Assembly (NCBI GenBank): GCA_013407085.1
Contig: JACCGJ010023832.1
Span: forward strand, 1-64,000
Direction: 5' to 3'
DNA length: 64,000 nucleotides
Source: Atriophallophorus winterbourni
Lineage: Eukaryota > Platyhelminthes > Trematoda > Plagiorchiida > Microphallidae
The position numbers were made by a program, and so were the translations under genes. Below the pieces are notes generated by a model. It was not told the DNA's origin and did not search any database. It saw only the letters and a program-made list of their open reading frames with translations. Position 1 is the stretch's first letter, and every line of letters starts with the position of its first letter. Below are positions 46,832-59,512 of the stretch, piece by piece.

Positions 46832-48637
46832 GTTGTTGGCCTCCGTCGTTCGATGTCGACCATGGATGTACATCACATCGCATGAATTTCATGTTTTGCA
46901 ACTTTTTGAATGACTAAACAGTCCGATTCGGTAGGAACAATCTCTCCCGCAGCGCTTGCAACGATAGTCAGAACTCTGTTGTATTGCATCAGTTGCACGC
47001 CGGCGGCGTGATCTGCGTTCAGCAGCCAGGAGCTGTATTTGCTCCTCCCCGGCTTGCAGTCGACGCTTTACACAATGCCTCCAAAGTGAGCGGTCAAGAG
47101 CAAGTTCTTCCCAGCTTGCGGGGTCAATGTCAAGAGCTTTCATATCTCTTTTGCAAACATCTTTGTACCGCAAGTGCGGTCTGCCCAATGGTCGACTTCC
47201 TAATTGCAACTCACCGTAGAGTAGATCTTTCGGAATACGACCATTTTCCATTCTATAGACATGACCAAGCCACCGCAGGCGGCGCTGACGTAATAGGGTG
47301 AACATGCTCTGTAGACCAGCTTTTGAAAGCACTTCAGCGTTAGTCACTCTGTCCATCCACGATATGTTCAAGATACGACGGATGCTTCGTAGATGGAAAG
47401 CATTCAGCTTCCGTTCGTGTCTTGCGTGGGTGGCCCAGGTTTCACTGCCGTATAGTAAAGCATTTAGTACGCACGCGCTGTATACCATCATCTTTGTCTT
47501 TACAGTCAGCTTGCGGTTACCCCAAACACGAGAGTTCAATCGGGACAAAATGACAGCTGCTCTGCCAATCCGCTTATCAATCTCCGTGTCTAGCGAGAGG
47601 TTGTCCGCAATGGTTGAACCAAGATATGTGAAATGATGTACTGGTTCGAGCTGACAGTTTCCAACAGTGATGATTGGCGGCGATACAGTCCCTTGACCAA
47701 GGACTTTGGTCTTGCTCATGCTGATTGTTAGACCGAAAGTCTTTGCATGCCGACGAAAAACAGTCCATTAGCGACTGTAGGTTCTCTTGGGAGTGAGCAA
47801 TGAAGGCTGCATCGTCGGCAAACAACAGGTCACGGATTATCACATCTCGTACTTTGGTTTGTGCTCTCAACCGGTTCAGGTTGAAAAGCTTGCCATCACT
47901 TCGCGTGCGTATGTAAATGCCTTCTGTTCTCATCTTAAAAGCGTGCTTCAGAAGCAGAGCAAAGAAAATGCCGAACAGCGTGGGAGCAAGAACACACCCT
48001 TGTTTGACACCTCGGCGAATTTCAAATGCTTCTGAACTGCAACCGTTAAAATGGACTGAGCCTTTCATGCCTGAGTGGAACGAAATAACGAGTCTCAGCA
48101 GCCTTGGGGGGCAGCCTATCAGATCGAGCATTTTGAAGAGACCCTCCCTGCTGACGTAGTCGAATGCCTTAGTTAAATCAATAAAAACAGCGTATAATGG
48201 CATACGCTGTTCCCGACACTTTTCTTGAAGTTGTCTCAGGAAGAAGATCATGTCAACGGTTGATCTTCCCTTGCGGAAGCCACATTGAGATTCGGAGTAA
48301 ATTCTATCAGCTAAAACTTGCAGCCGGATCTGTAAGACTTTAGCAAACAATTTGCCTACAACATTCAGAAGGGAGATTCCTATGTAATTGTTGTAGTCGC
48401 CTCTGTCACCCTTATTCTTAAATAGCGTGATGATCTTTGTGTCTCGCATCTCTTGTGGGACACCCCCCTCCTGCCAGCACTGAAGAAAATGGTGAAGAGG
48501 CTGTAATAATGCTGCTCTAACGCATTTGATGAGCTCAGGTTGAATTCCGTCGTCACCAGAGGCCTTCCCATTCGCTAAGCGGTTGATTGCCTTATTAAGC
48601 TCATCAAGTGTAGGAGGGGTATCTAGATATTCAATGG
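46832..48637 (-). mobile_element. RTE-clade retrotransposon, 5'-truncated, right copy only
   Basis: Flanked by TCGCATTAT (46823-46831) and TCGCATCAT (48638-48646), a 9-bp target duplication with one mismatch; the left copy has a single intact TCGCATTAT. The 3' end is on the left and ends GGCCAACAAC when read on the element strand. Truncated before the endonuclease. It is the best preserved RTE here and serves as reference for the fragments elsewhere in the window. Confidence 0.95.
46889..48634 (-). pseudogene. RTE reverse transcriptase and C-terminal region, one main frameshift
   Basis: Upper frame (to 47577) opens in the linker (TPPTLDELNKAINRLANGKA), then RT motifs: GISLLNVVGKLFAK, CGFRKGRSTVDMIFFLRQL, YAVFIDLTKAFDYV (motif A), RRGVKQGCVLAPTLFGIFF (motif B), LFADDAAFIAHS (motif C). 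A frameshift near 47735 moves the rest to 47719-46889: SMSKTKVLGQG, ALLYGSETWATHARHERKLN, LRWLGHVYRMENGRIPKDLL, an arginine-rich stretch, and a C-terminal zinc finger CKRCGRDC...H....C ending at the stop. All catalytic Asp are present, but there is no endonuclease and the frameshift breaks the protein. Confidence 0.93.
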
Positions 48638-49396
48638 TCGCATCATACACGCGCATAAATTATCAGAGCAAACCTATGCCGTATACGCCATATCCCTGCA
48701 TTTCAGCCGAAGTTGGAAGAGAGTTGTCACAGACATGGTGGTCTACTAATTATGCCGAATCTGAAAACAAGACTTGTGGGGAACAGTCGAGATTGCGCTC
48801 AGCTTTGTCATGCCGAAAGTGTTCTTCCTCCATTCCTGTATAGTTGGAAATTTCGCGAACCTAATTAAATTACTAAACTCAATAAATGTGCGTTGCTGAA
48901 TAAAAATACAAAATTGAGTCGTCGCGATTTATACTAGACCAAACAATGCTTGCAGAAATTGCTCAATCATAAAAGTGAAAAAACTCACTAGTATTAATTT
49001 GAACTATATGTAGCAAAGGTTTAAGCAGTCAATAACAAAATTGATGTAAATTGGTACTAATCAATTGAGAACCCACAGAAAAGTAAGTCAACATAGGGTA
49101 AGTGCCCCACGCGAGTTTTCCAAAATTTCACCACTAGGAATTGCATACGCTATTTTTTGAAATTCAAACGTTTACTTTGTGGTATTTATCATTAGTGTGA
49201 TCTAATTAAAAGAAATTCGTTAGACATGCATTGATTTAAGTTTAATGATTTATTACATATTAGGGATTTTAATTAAACATAATGCGTCTGTGATGTACAT
49301 GCCTGTTTTAAATCAACCGGAAAGGTTAATGAGAATTTGAATTTTGAATGTAAATCGCATGGAGAGATATTCACAATCAATCAGTTAGATCAGTTT
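48638..49396. other. No gene seen (counterpart of 6798-7557)
   Basis: AT-rich; starts with the right arm of the RTE target duplication. Confidence 0.5.
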
Positions 49397-50000
49397 TGGT
49401 TAACGTTTTGCTTCTGACACAAAAGCTTCGTCAGACCATGTATGTAAGTAAAGACATTTTAAAGCACTTCATTCACCATCACTCATTGGTCTAACTGTTT
49501 CTTGAAATTATATTGATAACCTTAGAGTATCAGTGTACGTAAAAAAATAGACTGAACCGATTTCCCTACTGGTCGAAAAAACATAGTCCTGACAAAGCCT
49601 GTTGGTGAAGGGCTTATTTTTGCAATAAATTAGACATGGTTAAATAAAGGCGAAATTATTTATTGCTTCGAAGCATCCGTGAGCGCGATTTTAGGTGATC
49701 AAGCTTATCACTTATGAAACTGCAAAGTTGGTGTTATCACAAATCAGTGAAACAACGGGGACCGTTTGGACCGCATGATTGAAGAGTACTTCATAAGCTG
49801 CAAAATCACCAGCATATAGTGATCACTTATGCCGACAAACATACAGCAACGGTGATCGTGAATAAGGATGATTTTTACATTAGGTCCGCCCAGTAAGAAT
49901 TTTTAAAAGAGAGCACCATACAACATGGCCTTAAGCATGTCGACGGAGTGAACATTACGAAATCTGGGTGGCAAGCAATTAAAAAGGAGTTAGTAATTTG
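49397..50000 (+). mobile_element. Penelope-like fossil, right copy
   Basis: Reads HIVITYADKHTATVIVNKDD near 49814-49873 and continues through SGWQAIKKEL where the left copy has a stop after SG. The minus-strand hammerhead-like motif (49397-49440) has the more complete stem II, GCTTTTG-TGT-CAGAAGC. Confidence 0.6.
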
Positions 50001-51097
50001 GGTTCTGCAATTGTAAAAGCAGATATAAAGTTCAATATCTGTCTACGTACATTATTATTATTATTAATACTAGTAAACCTTATCCTCGTTTTTCACGATC
50101 TTTTAACCGTGCACCAGAGGACACAACTCAATTGTGTTGCTTATCAAATGTGTCCTATCGTCAAGACGCACTAGTAACCAACAGATAGTTTTTTCTTCTA
50201 ATAAAACGCAGGTTTGGACGCCTGGTTTATTATTATACTACCATCTTCTGATATGCCTCTAACTTACAGTAAACACAACGCATCACTTTTAAATCTGCTA
50301 TTTTTTGCGGATTGGTAATTTACACTTATCACTTAGCTTCCCTAGGAAACATTTTAATAAAAGAATTATAAGATGCCTTAAGTTGATTCATAATGAACTA
50401 ATGTTCGTTTTATTTTCATCGCTGGAAAATGGACGAAGTTATCAAACCGTTTTCGAAAAGAGAAAGGTTTTAGTAGGACGGTGTCTGTATAGTAGAATGT
50501 TTAGCATTATTAAATTATTATCTTTCTCCATACATTTTGCACCTAAAATTTGAGAGACACAAGGGTGTCTGTTAAAGATTGAACTTAATTCGTGACCATT
50601 TTACGGGATAAGTATCTTGCAAATATGCTAAGATGTCTTGTAAGATCTCCGGATCCATGATCACAATTGTGTCATTGACGAAGTACCATAATATATCTTG
50701 CTGCATTCCTTCATTTATAAGGACAGATTTGCAAAATGATCCATATAAGTATTACCGATCACAGAAGTTAACAGTAAACCAATTGCTAATCATTTATTGT
50801 GTTGACATTCTTGACCATTACACAATGTGTTTTATGCTTCCCTAAGTTGACATTTTACTGAATGCTGAAACTCTTACGATTCGATAATGTGGCATCTAAC
50901 TCGAGGGCCAATCTATTGCACGTGTCTTATTTAACTTCGTGATCAAGTCACTCACATCAAACTTATCTAATATCTTATCGTCTCAAATTGTTACAGACTG
51001 TATGTGTACTGCAAACACGTAATCCTTCTTGATTAAAGTGGGAGTAATTCAATATAATGCCGGATGCATTTAGACCAAACGGCTCGTTAATACGTTC
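50001..51097. other. No gene seen (counterpart of 8201-9228)
   Basis: AT-rich; carries about 40 bases near 50550-50590 absent from the left copy. Confidence 0.5.
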
Positions 51098-51103
51098 GAT
51101 GTT

Positions 51104-51455
51104 TCACTTGGAACTCCCGAACCTCGAATGTTGCACATCCACCCAACTTGGATATATTCAAATCCAGCTTAGACGAATTCCTGTCGACCCCTCCGAGCAT
51201 TGAGACTATGTATTTCACAACCTAATAACTTTGAACTCACAAATCAAATCATCTTGACCCCATGGATATAAATGTGCCACTCCACTGAGTGAAAACAGTT
51301 TCTATCATTTGGATTTTCACCTGATTCACGAACTGTTCAGTAAGCAAACAAATCCCGTTTTACTGAGATATGTTATTTGTAAATTTCCATATTTTTCTGT
51401 AGTTTTTGTAAAGCTATATGCGTTTTAGACCATTAAAATTTAATTAAATTGAATT
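51104..51455 (+). mobile_element. CR1-like 3' end, strongly 5'-truncated, right copy only
   Basis: 352 bp flanked by GATGTT at 51098-51103 and 51456-51461; the left copy has one GATGTT at 9229-9234. Matches the last 330 bp or so of the element at 10195-13284 (TGTTGCACATCCACCCAACTTGGATATATTC against 12957-12988) and ends in AATTGAATTGA. Identity is moderate, so this is another member of the family and not a copy of that element. Confidence 0.93.
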
Positions 51456-51519
51456 GATGTTGATTCGAACCCTTCAACGAGAGTGCGAACGGCGATGCTT
51501 TCTAGGTTTATTTTGAATA

Positions 51520-51521
<2 letters not shown>

Positions 51522-51561
<40 letters not shown>
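51522..51561. repeat. (TA)n microsatellite, right copy
   Basis: About 40 bases, against 23 in the left copy. Confidence 0.97.
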
Positions 51562-51562
<1 letters not shown>

Positions 51563-54500
51563 CGCATTGCAATTATCATTATCTTGTATTACAAATATTG
51601 ATAAATACTAATAACCCTATCGGCTCAGTAATATCTTAATTACAAATTCGTTATTAATAACGGCGCAGGTTGGTCCATTTCGGCTTTAGCTGTTTAACTA
51701 TACTCGAACATGATGATAATTATATCCGTTCGACTAAAAACCTTATTATAACCCATTGGCTTCTGCGTGAGATATGTAGCCAATAAAAAGGTGATGCTTC
51801 TGTCATATTTTTATACTTTACCTGTGTCCGGGTTGAAAGTTCGGTCTAAAATGAAAGATCGTTAGTTAAATAATGGAAATTATAGGCGTTTTAAAGTAAT
51901 GTCTTATTCAATGATATATAAGCGGCATAGCATAATACGCTAAGCATTAGGATTGTGTTGACACCTGGTCCAGGGTAATTTTCGTTGAATTTGGACACCA
52001 TGACTTTGATGATACATATGGTTTTTTGAACCTTTTACCGTCGACAATCAGAGAATTACCAATGCATATAAAATCGTCGTAACTACGAAGAATTCTGTGA
52101 TTTACTTCAGTAGTAATATTTATCACTCGGGGATAATTTATCTCAACGCTTTCGTCTAAGTAACTCATTCATGATTTTAGGCCACATAGTCAATAGATTT
52201 TTCAGTATTTTCATGCAGTGGTAAAAATCACAAGCTCTGATTAAGCTATACATGAAAAATGTTGTCTTGAAGAAAAGTATAACTGGAACCTTGAAAATCC
52301 GTTTTGCTTGTTTCACGGGTTAATTATTAAACAATATCAAACATAATCATGCGTTAACCTTCTATAAACTAATAACATTTTCGGACTCTTAGATTTCAGT
52401 AAATGTAAGAAAACGGTTGAATTGCTCGATGTGACATGATTATTCCATGTTCCGGTAAAATCCGTCATCTGAACATATTTTTGATGTAGGGTGAGAAGAG
52501 CGACCAGAATTGATTCAATGAATCAATTCATTTTAGTTTAATGTTTGGCAGTTGGCGATAATCTGGTCACTTATTGCACCATTCGGTTGATCAGTACAAC
52601 ATCAATCACGTGAAGATTGCGTATCAAATCATTCTTTAGGAAAACCAGTCGGAGGCTGCAAGCGTTCATTATGAATCTCACAAAAGAAGCAAAACTTATT
52701 GGACAAACGCGATAATTACGTACTACACAAAGAATTCAACCCACACCTATCATGTATATACATATCCAGCAACCAAGACACTATCGTGATACAACTTCGT
52801 TCTGGTTGTCTCTCTGATCTGATTTCTCTATCGATTGCTTGATAAACGATCAAATTTGACCAGTCGAGTCGCAGTTCACACTCTACCGGCAGTATGAAAT
52901 TCCATATTGTTTGATTGCGGCTGACGCTGTCCATTCTGCCATATTTTTGAATATTGTTTGTTTTAATCATTCCAAAATCCGAAGTATTAAGTGTTAGCAA
53001 TGGATGTCGTTTCACTTTTCAGCACTTTATATTCTTGTTTTGAGCCAAAGAAGGGTTGCTTCATATCATCAAATAATCCTGTTTATCATCATTCGAAAAT
53101 TCGAAACATTTATACATTTTACTGAATAACGTAGCTCATGTCTTCCAATATTGGTGCCGCATTTACTTGGATAAAGAAAATTATCTGAAGATTAAGCACA
53201 GCAATTGTTTGAAGCTCACCGAAATGACCCTCGGCAAATGTTACTCTTAATGTCCAGGCTGTAAATGAATACAACAATTCAAAAAAATAAGTTTTATGTT
53301 ATTATTAAAGATTCATATTCCATTGATTTTCAGGCTTTTTTCGTTGATCTTAGGTATAAACTAACTCACACAAAAAAAACCGAGAGAGTGTTTGTTAAGT
53401 CTTATGGTGTGATCAAGTCAGTAAGTAGTGCTTAGTGCTGCGAATTTTCAGATTAATTAATTTGCAAAACATTTATTATTTCGCGGTGTTGGAAATAATT
53501 CAGATCGCGTTTGTGCTAATTGAAGAAAAAAACACGAATCGGTACATGGATGTGGGTATGAGAAAAATGGCAATGTATTATATTAATTGCCAAGCAAACC
53601 TTGGGAAATAGAATGATGCAACGTCCGAAGTTATTTTAACGGTTTATTGATGTTTCATATAGAAAATCCCTCACATGTGCTAATTGATATTCTACGATGT
53701 TATTAGTTTCTAGATATTTATGTGCTGATATGGCGAAATTCCCTGAAAGAAAAAATGAGCACCTGGAATTTCATGGCGAATTATTTTCAGAAATGACTTT
53801 TCTTTCTTTTGCGAATGAATCCTAACAACATTCTTGTTAATTTTCGGTTCGCAGGTTAAAATCTGGAAACTCTCGTGACAGCCATGAGATCACAGGCATC
53901 ACTGCAAATAGTACTCTCTAATAATCAAAATACGGTGACTATTAAATGTATACCAGTTAAATCAAACAAGCATGTAGTTGTCATACTGCTGAGAGAAAGG
54001 GAATATTATCTGGAAAACGATACGTTGCAAATGCTAAAAGCTTGTAAATAACGTAGGATCTTACAATATTCCTTGGAGGCATATCTCGCAAAGGTCTGCA
54101 TTTGAGAGATCATTACACAATTGTGTATTGTATATATTTCTCCACATAAAGTGAATGATACGAAATTTGTAACTGAAGCAATTTGAGATAATCGTGTCAG
54201 CAGTTTTTGGTTGAAAAGTCCTTGTGTTTGATATAACGTATTAATTTGTTTTACATATTGCACTGATCCTCACGCATTACAGGTTATTCTTATGATAACG
54301 TATAATTTGTTACATGATATCGCGGAACGGATGTTGTTGGGACTAGCAATCTACACGACATTGATAGTGTTTCCTACGAAGTATCGACTGGACTAAGTGA
54401 CGACATCTATATCCAGTGTAAATATCGTTGACAAGCTATAATAATACATGATGTCAGAAAATTCAGCTGAACCTATGGATGTTATGGGTGTCGTTGAAGG

Positions 54501-55065
54501 CTTTCCAAAGCACGAGTAGAAGCGAGCCAGAAGCCAGTCGCTTACATGAATTTCGAGTATACATTATCTCAATAGTTTAGAAAACGTAAGCTCTATAGGT
54601 ACGTTAGTAAGTGAGCTCTTAGCATCGGTGAATCCCAGCATAGAATAAGTATGAACCATTCCATTTACTGTTTAACAGAGTTAACAAATTGCTCATCCAA
54701 AAAAGGTTTTATTACTCAGAAGGTATATCAAGCATGATGTAGTTCAACACTAAAATACTTTAATCTCTGAAAAACATGCAACGTAAATCCTTGAGATGTC
54801 GTCCTGAATTAATCTGCTGGACAAAACATAACTTCATCAGAAATTAGAGAACAATCAGCCCTTCATTTTTTGTTTTCATATGAAACGGTTTTCATCCCTG
54901 GTCGACGGAATAACTTGACAAATATGAACGCAATGCGCACAATTCCTAAAAAACCATATTCATACATTCATTTGCAACCGTAGCCCAAAAGTTGTTTGCT
55001 GATAAAATGATCTCAATTTGAATTACATTTGGTTTTATGCAGTATTCAGTCGATCACCTTTTAGT
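51562..55065. other. No firm gene (counterpart of 9324-10194 and 13285-15939)
   Basis: Contains the empty site of the left copy's CR1-like element at 52426-52432. Minus-strand frame 53015-52716 (99 codons) is continuous here but split in the left copy. The frame that starts at 15315 in the left copy is shifted here near 54505. Confidence 0.42.
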
Positions 55066-56235
55066 TGCTCAATTGCGGCGTGATTTGCCTTCAGAAGCCA
55101 AGAGCAGTTTCTTTTCTTGCTCGTCGTTAAAAAGATGCTCCACAAAGTGTAACCTAAATTATCTGTCCTGGGCAAAGTCTTATCAAATCGTAGGATCACT
55201 TATTTTAGCTTCTATATAGCTTCTATATATCTTTTGCAAACGTATTCAAAACGCAAGTACGGATCGCCTAAAGATCAGCAACGTAGTTGTAACTCACCAT
55301 TCTAGACATTGAGCATGCATCGCAGAAAACGAATCTACTATTGTTTGATATATTATAGCGACATGCAACCAAACTCGTATACGTTTTACGGAAACTAACG
55401 TACGAAGATGTATCGCGAAAACTGAGACACCCAGCTGTCTTCAAACACGTTTTCGCAATGGTATGATACTAGCATGTAGAATATCATAAACCGCAGTTTA
55501 AAACAGTTATCCTCATACAGTTAGTTACAACATACATGCAGCAAATCAGCCATACTGCAAATTCCCACTTTCCGTATAAGCCAGCTGCATTGCAAAGAAA
55601 ATATCTAAAAAGCATCAGAACTAGTAAATAACTTTATTTGAATCCTCAGTGAATTGCCAAAGGTTTTGAGCTGAAACAGTTAAAACTAATTGAGCCTTAT
55701 ATGCAAGTGTGTCAAGATATCAGGATTTCGAGCAAGCTTGTAATGCAGTCAATCATTTTATTCATTTCGAAAACACATCCCCATGTGACATAAAAAAATG
55801 CATTCCTCTGATCACAAAAATATATTATGGTGACATACACTGGTCGCAACACTTTGCTTGACGTTGTTTCATGCAAAGAATCATGTCGACAGTTGATCTT
55901 CCGCTGCGGAATCAACACTAAGTTTCGGAATTAACTCTATCAGCTTAACTTTCAAACGCCTCTGTAGGATTTCAGAAAACGAGTTGCCTACCGCATTTAA
56001 AACAGCAATTTTGCTAAGATGGTGGTACTTGTCTCGATCACCATTAAACTTTAATTACGTGATTTTTCAGTTTCACGCATAACATAAGTTACACATTCGC
56101 CTTGCCAGCACGAAAGAAGCAATCCATGAAGTGGCAGTGTTTAAACTGTCAAACGGTATTTCATCCGCTCATGCTGGATTCCGATGTCAGCAGCTATCTA
56201 ACAGCCGGCTATACACTTCATTACTCGGTTGAATT
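55066..56235 (-). mobile_element. Decayed RTE, counterpart of 15940-17110
   Basis: Same two homologous blocks (about 55070-55310 and 55870-56230). Confidence 0.68.
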
Positions 56236-59200
56236 CATAAATATTTGTATATAACGAATTTGTATAACTAATTGAACTGCTGTCCAATAGTCATTTGCAA
56301 ACCGCCGAGATTTCTGCTAGACATTTTTTCTACCTGCAGTGGCAAGTCGTATGTTTGAACTGTTGGCATTCTTTCGAACAAAATAAAAATTTCTCTTCAA
56401 ACCACATGTCATAAGAGGAGCTTCCGTTAAGAGAATGTTGCACATTAGAGGTTTCTTCGGAACATAGATAGCATAATCGATGCGACGTATGCATATTTTA
56501 TATGATTCTTAGTTTTCAGCAGATGCATCTGTTCCGTTTATCTTGATCAGCTCAATAATGAAAGCTTTTGCAAATCACACAGCTAAATTATTTTGCAACT
56601 AAGCTGATGTCGGTTTTAGACTAAATACTACATTTGACACCGTCTAATCTATTCGGAGGAGGATGGGGTTGCGTGCGTAGATCTAGCGGCTCCTTTATAT
56701 TACCGTTTGTTCTACCTTCTCCAAATTTCTAAGAGACTTTAGCCAAGTATTGAGTTGTGTACGTTCTCTGACATTTAAAACAATAAATATCACTATAAAG
56801 TATATTGTGGGTTTGTTGTTTTGGTAATAACACCAATATTGCATAGCAGTTTTATAGTCCAAATCAGTTTGCTTTCGCTTCTGCTAATTTTATTAGGCTT
56901 TTACTGAAGTGATCACCAACTTCTGGCAGTAGAGTTCGCAATGATTTCGTATCGCTTTCTGTTTCTGAATTCATTTAAATTTCCATGTACCAACTTAGGA
57001 TTGAAAACCGTGACGAGATTGGTCCTTTTTTTCCTGGGGACTACCCAGGTTAAAGCGGTTAGATAGCCTTCAATAAGACCTGCATATCTTTTCCACCCTG
57101 ATCCTTAGCCTTAGACGGTCAGGTCCACGCCCATCGAGCAATAACGTGCAATGGCATCGGTTTCTTCCACTTCATATTATCCACATAAATGAAATAACAT
57201 TTTGTTTCTGTTAGTGCGTTCCGATGTCCAACAAGGTTATCAAATATGGATTAGTAGCTGCCCATCAAGGAATTTCGCCCTCCTCACGACGACCATCCAA
57301 CCAAATGAATTAACTGTAGTATTTTGCAACGACGTTATTCTAGGAATTGTCAGCACGCTATAGAATTCAAATTAACCTGCCCGATCATAATCCAAGTTCA
57401 AGTTTGTCCACGAGATTGACACTTTTCGATGAATAAATAAAACCGCAAGGGAGTGGACGTATAAATTTAGCGCTTTCCGATAGGTACGTAGACTAACTAC
57501 ATCGTCTTACGTGATCCACTTACAAGAAGCTAAAGGGATTTGAGCCACAATTCAGCCACATTCACACCTCGTGTCAATATAATAAAATTTGTTAGGTCAC
57601 ACAGTACCACGCGAGCAGTTAGAGTCTCGAGCGTGTTTGTTGGAGTCTTCATTTGAGTCTCACAGTTAGAGCATATTTAGAAGTCAGAGCTCGTCACAAA
57701 AACGCTTCTGCACAGGCAACCTTAGAACCCACCGCTACGCAAAATGATTGAAGGAAAGTTTTACCAGTGACGCTAGTTGAAAGTCCACAGAATCCATGTA
57801 AGCGCACTTTGGAACAGACAGTCAATTACAATAGATAGTGCATCGTATAGAAAATATTTCTGTGCAACCACCGACTTTGCTGTCTGAACTTCGTAATGGA
57901 TGGATCAACAGATTTTCTGGCACATCACGGCAACGTCAATTGATTATATAAACGCTTTAAACATTGTAAATTTACACATGATCCGTTTAAGTGCAGAATA
58001 TTCATCAGCCGTCTGCAATCCGCAATCACAACTGATGTACGGACTTTACTAAAACCCATGTTTGTCGCTCCGAGCAGATCAAAATTAGCATCAAATAATG
58101 AGAAGTGAAATACATTTTCAGCAAGATTCCACTAAAGTGTAATCTAATGTGCATGGTTCTATTTCATTTATTGTCCTTCATCAATAATTTCCCGTGCAAT
58201 GTCAGAGTATCTTCAGTCATCTGATGTATTGAAAACTCTTAAGCTTATACAGCGTAATGGAGCATGGCATTTTAAAAGAAAATACCCAGAAAGGAACATG
58301 ATTCGACATAAAAGGGTAAAATCGCACTCATGAATAAAGTCTTCACAATATATCCTTCCTTGAAGTCACGCTGAGCAATCACCAGCGTACATTATTAGAT
58401 AGATTTGGATAACAGCCTGATGAACGACTTAAATACATTTATATACCTTTCTACCTGCAGATTTCACACTCGAAATCTTGCATCAAACATAAACGAAGAA
58501 CACGACAACCAACCCTTGGTGTAGATGGTCCGATATACATTCATCGTGAACGATATGGACGCAAATATTACTGTACAAGCAACCCGCGAAAATTAGAACG
58601 CTCGATCTAAATGCGGTTTGTCAATGTCATGGATATAAGAAGTAGCATAATCTTATCCAGTACTATCGAGAACTATGCAATTAACTCGAACGCATTGACT
58701 AGTACTGTTTACTAGCTATAGCTTTCAAGATTATTAATCACTGACTAAATATTTTTTTCTGTTTTCTGTTGACCAATTGTCAAGAAATGTATGACCCAAA
58801 AACACCAGTCTATCCCGCGAATGGATTGTACAAATCGTTAATTTGTATCCCTGCAGTTCTCGTGATAGACAAATAGACTTTATAATAAATATTCGAAACA
58901 ACTTCTTATAAATACGTAATAAGATGCGTTATTGTATATTGATGTTATATTTCGGCATTTCGATTTTTTGAAATACTTATAGCAACATGTGATTGATTCT
59001 TCGTTCATGACGATATTAAGAACGATGTTGAACATACATCCACAAACAAAAAGTATTCTCAGTTGAAAATTTGAAAGAACCTAATCATTAAAACTATTAT
59101 ATTTTAAGTTATCGTTCATATCGTAATGCTGTGGTGGGCATTTTACTTTATTCCTCGATTCCCTGTATATCTTCGATCAATATTGAAAGTTGTACGTCAT

Positions 59201-59512
59201 GTTTACCGTCACATAACGTCCAGTGATTACAAACCTTTACTTCTATCCGGAGACTTTTTGGGCGAATTTACATTACACGTTCGTTTATTGGTTCCGGCCT
59301 ATCACGGATCAAGCATTGCGCCCAGATTAGTGTCCGCAATTTGATTATCTTGTCACGATGTTTGGTCTTCACTTTGATCATCAGGAAATTTACATATTGC
59401 TACAGACATCCTAGCCTCAATACAACTAGATATTTCATGGAAAATAGATTATTCATGTCGCGAGGATGCACTTACGCATAGGAAGTTTATCAACTATACC
59501 TGTAGTTCAAAA
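56236..59512. other. No firm gene (counterpart of 17111-20372)
   Basis: From about 57640 onward the sequence is almost base-for-base identical to the left copy. The frame matching 17839-17594 has a stop after AKAN. Confidence 0.45.

Noticed and set aside
47298..47636. Plus-strand frames of about 80-110 codons opposite the RTE (46984-47301, 47298-47636, 47787-48159, and similar ones at 1170-1539 and 40940-41330)
   Set aside because: Antisense shadows of the RTE reverse transcriptase; they follow its codon structure and encode nothing recognisable.
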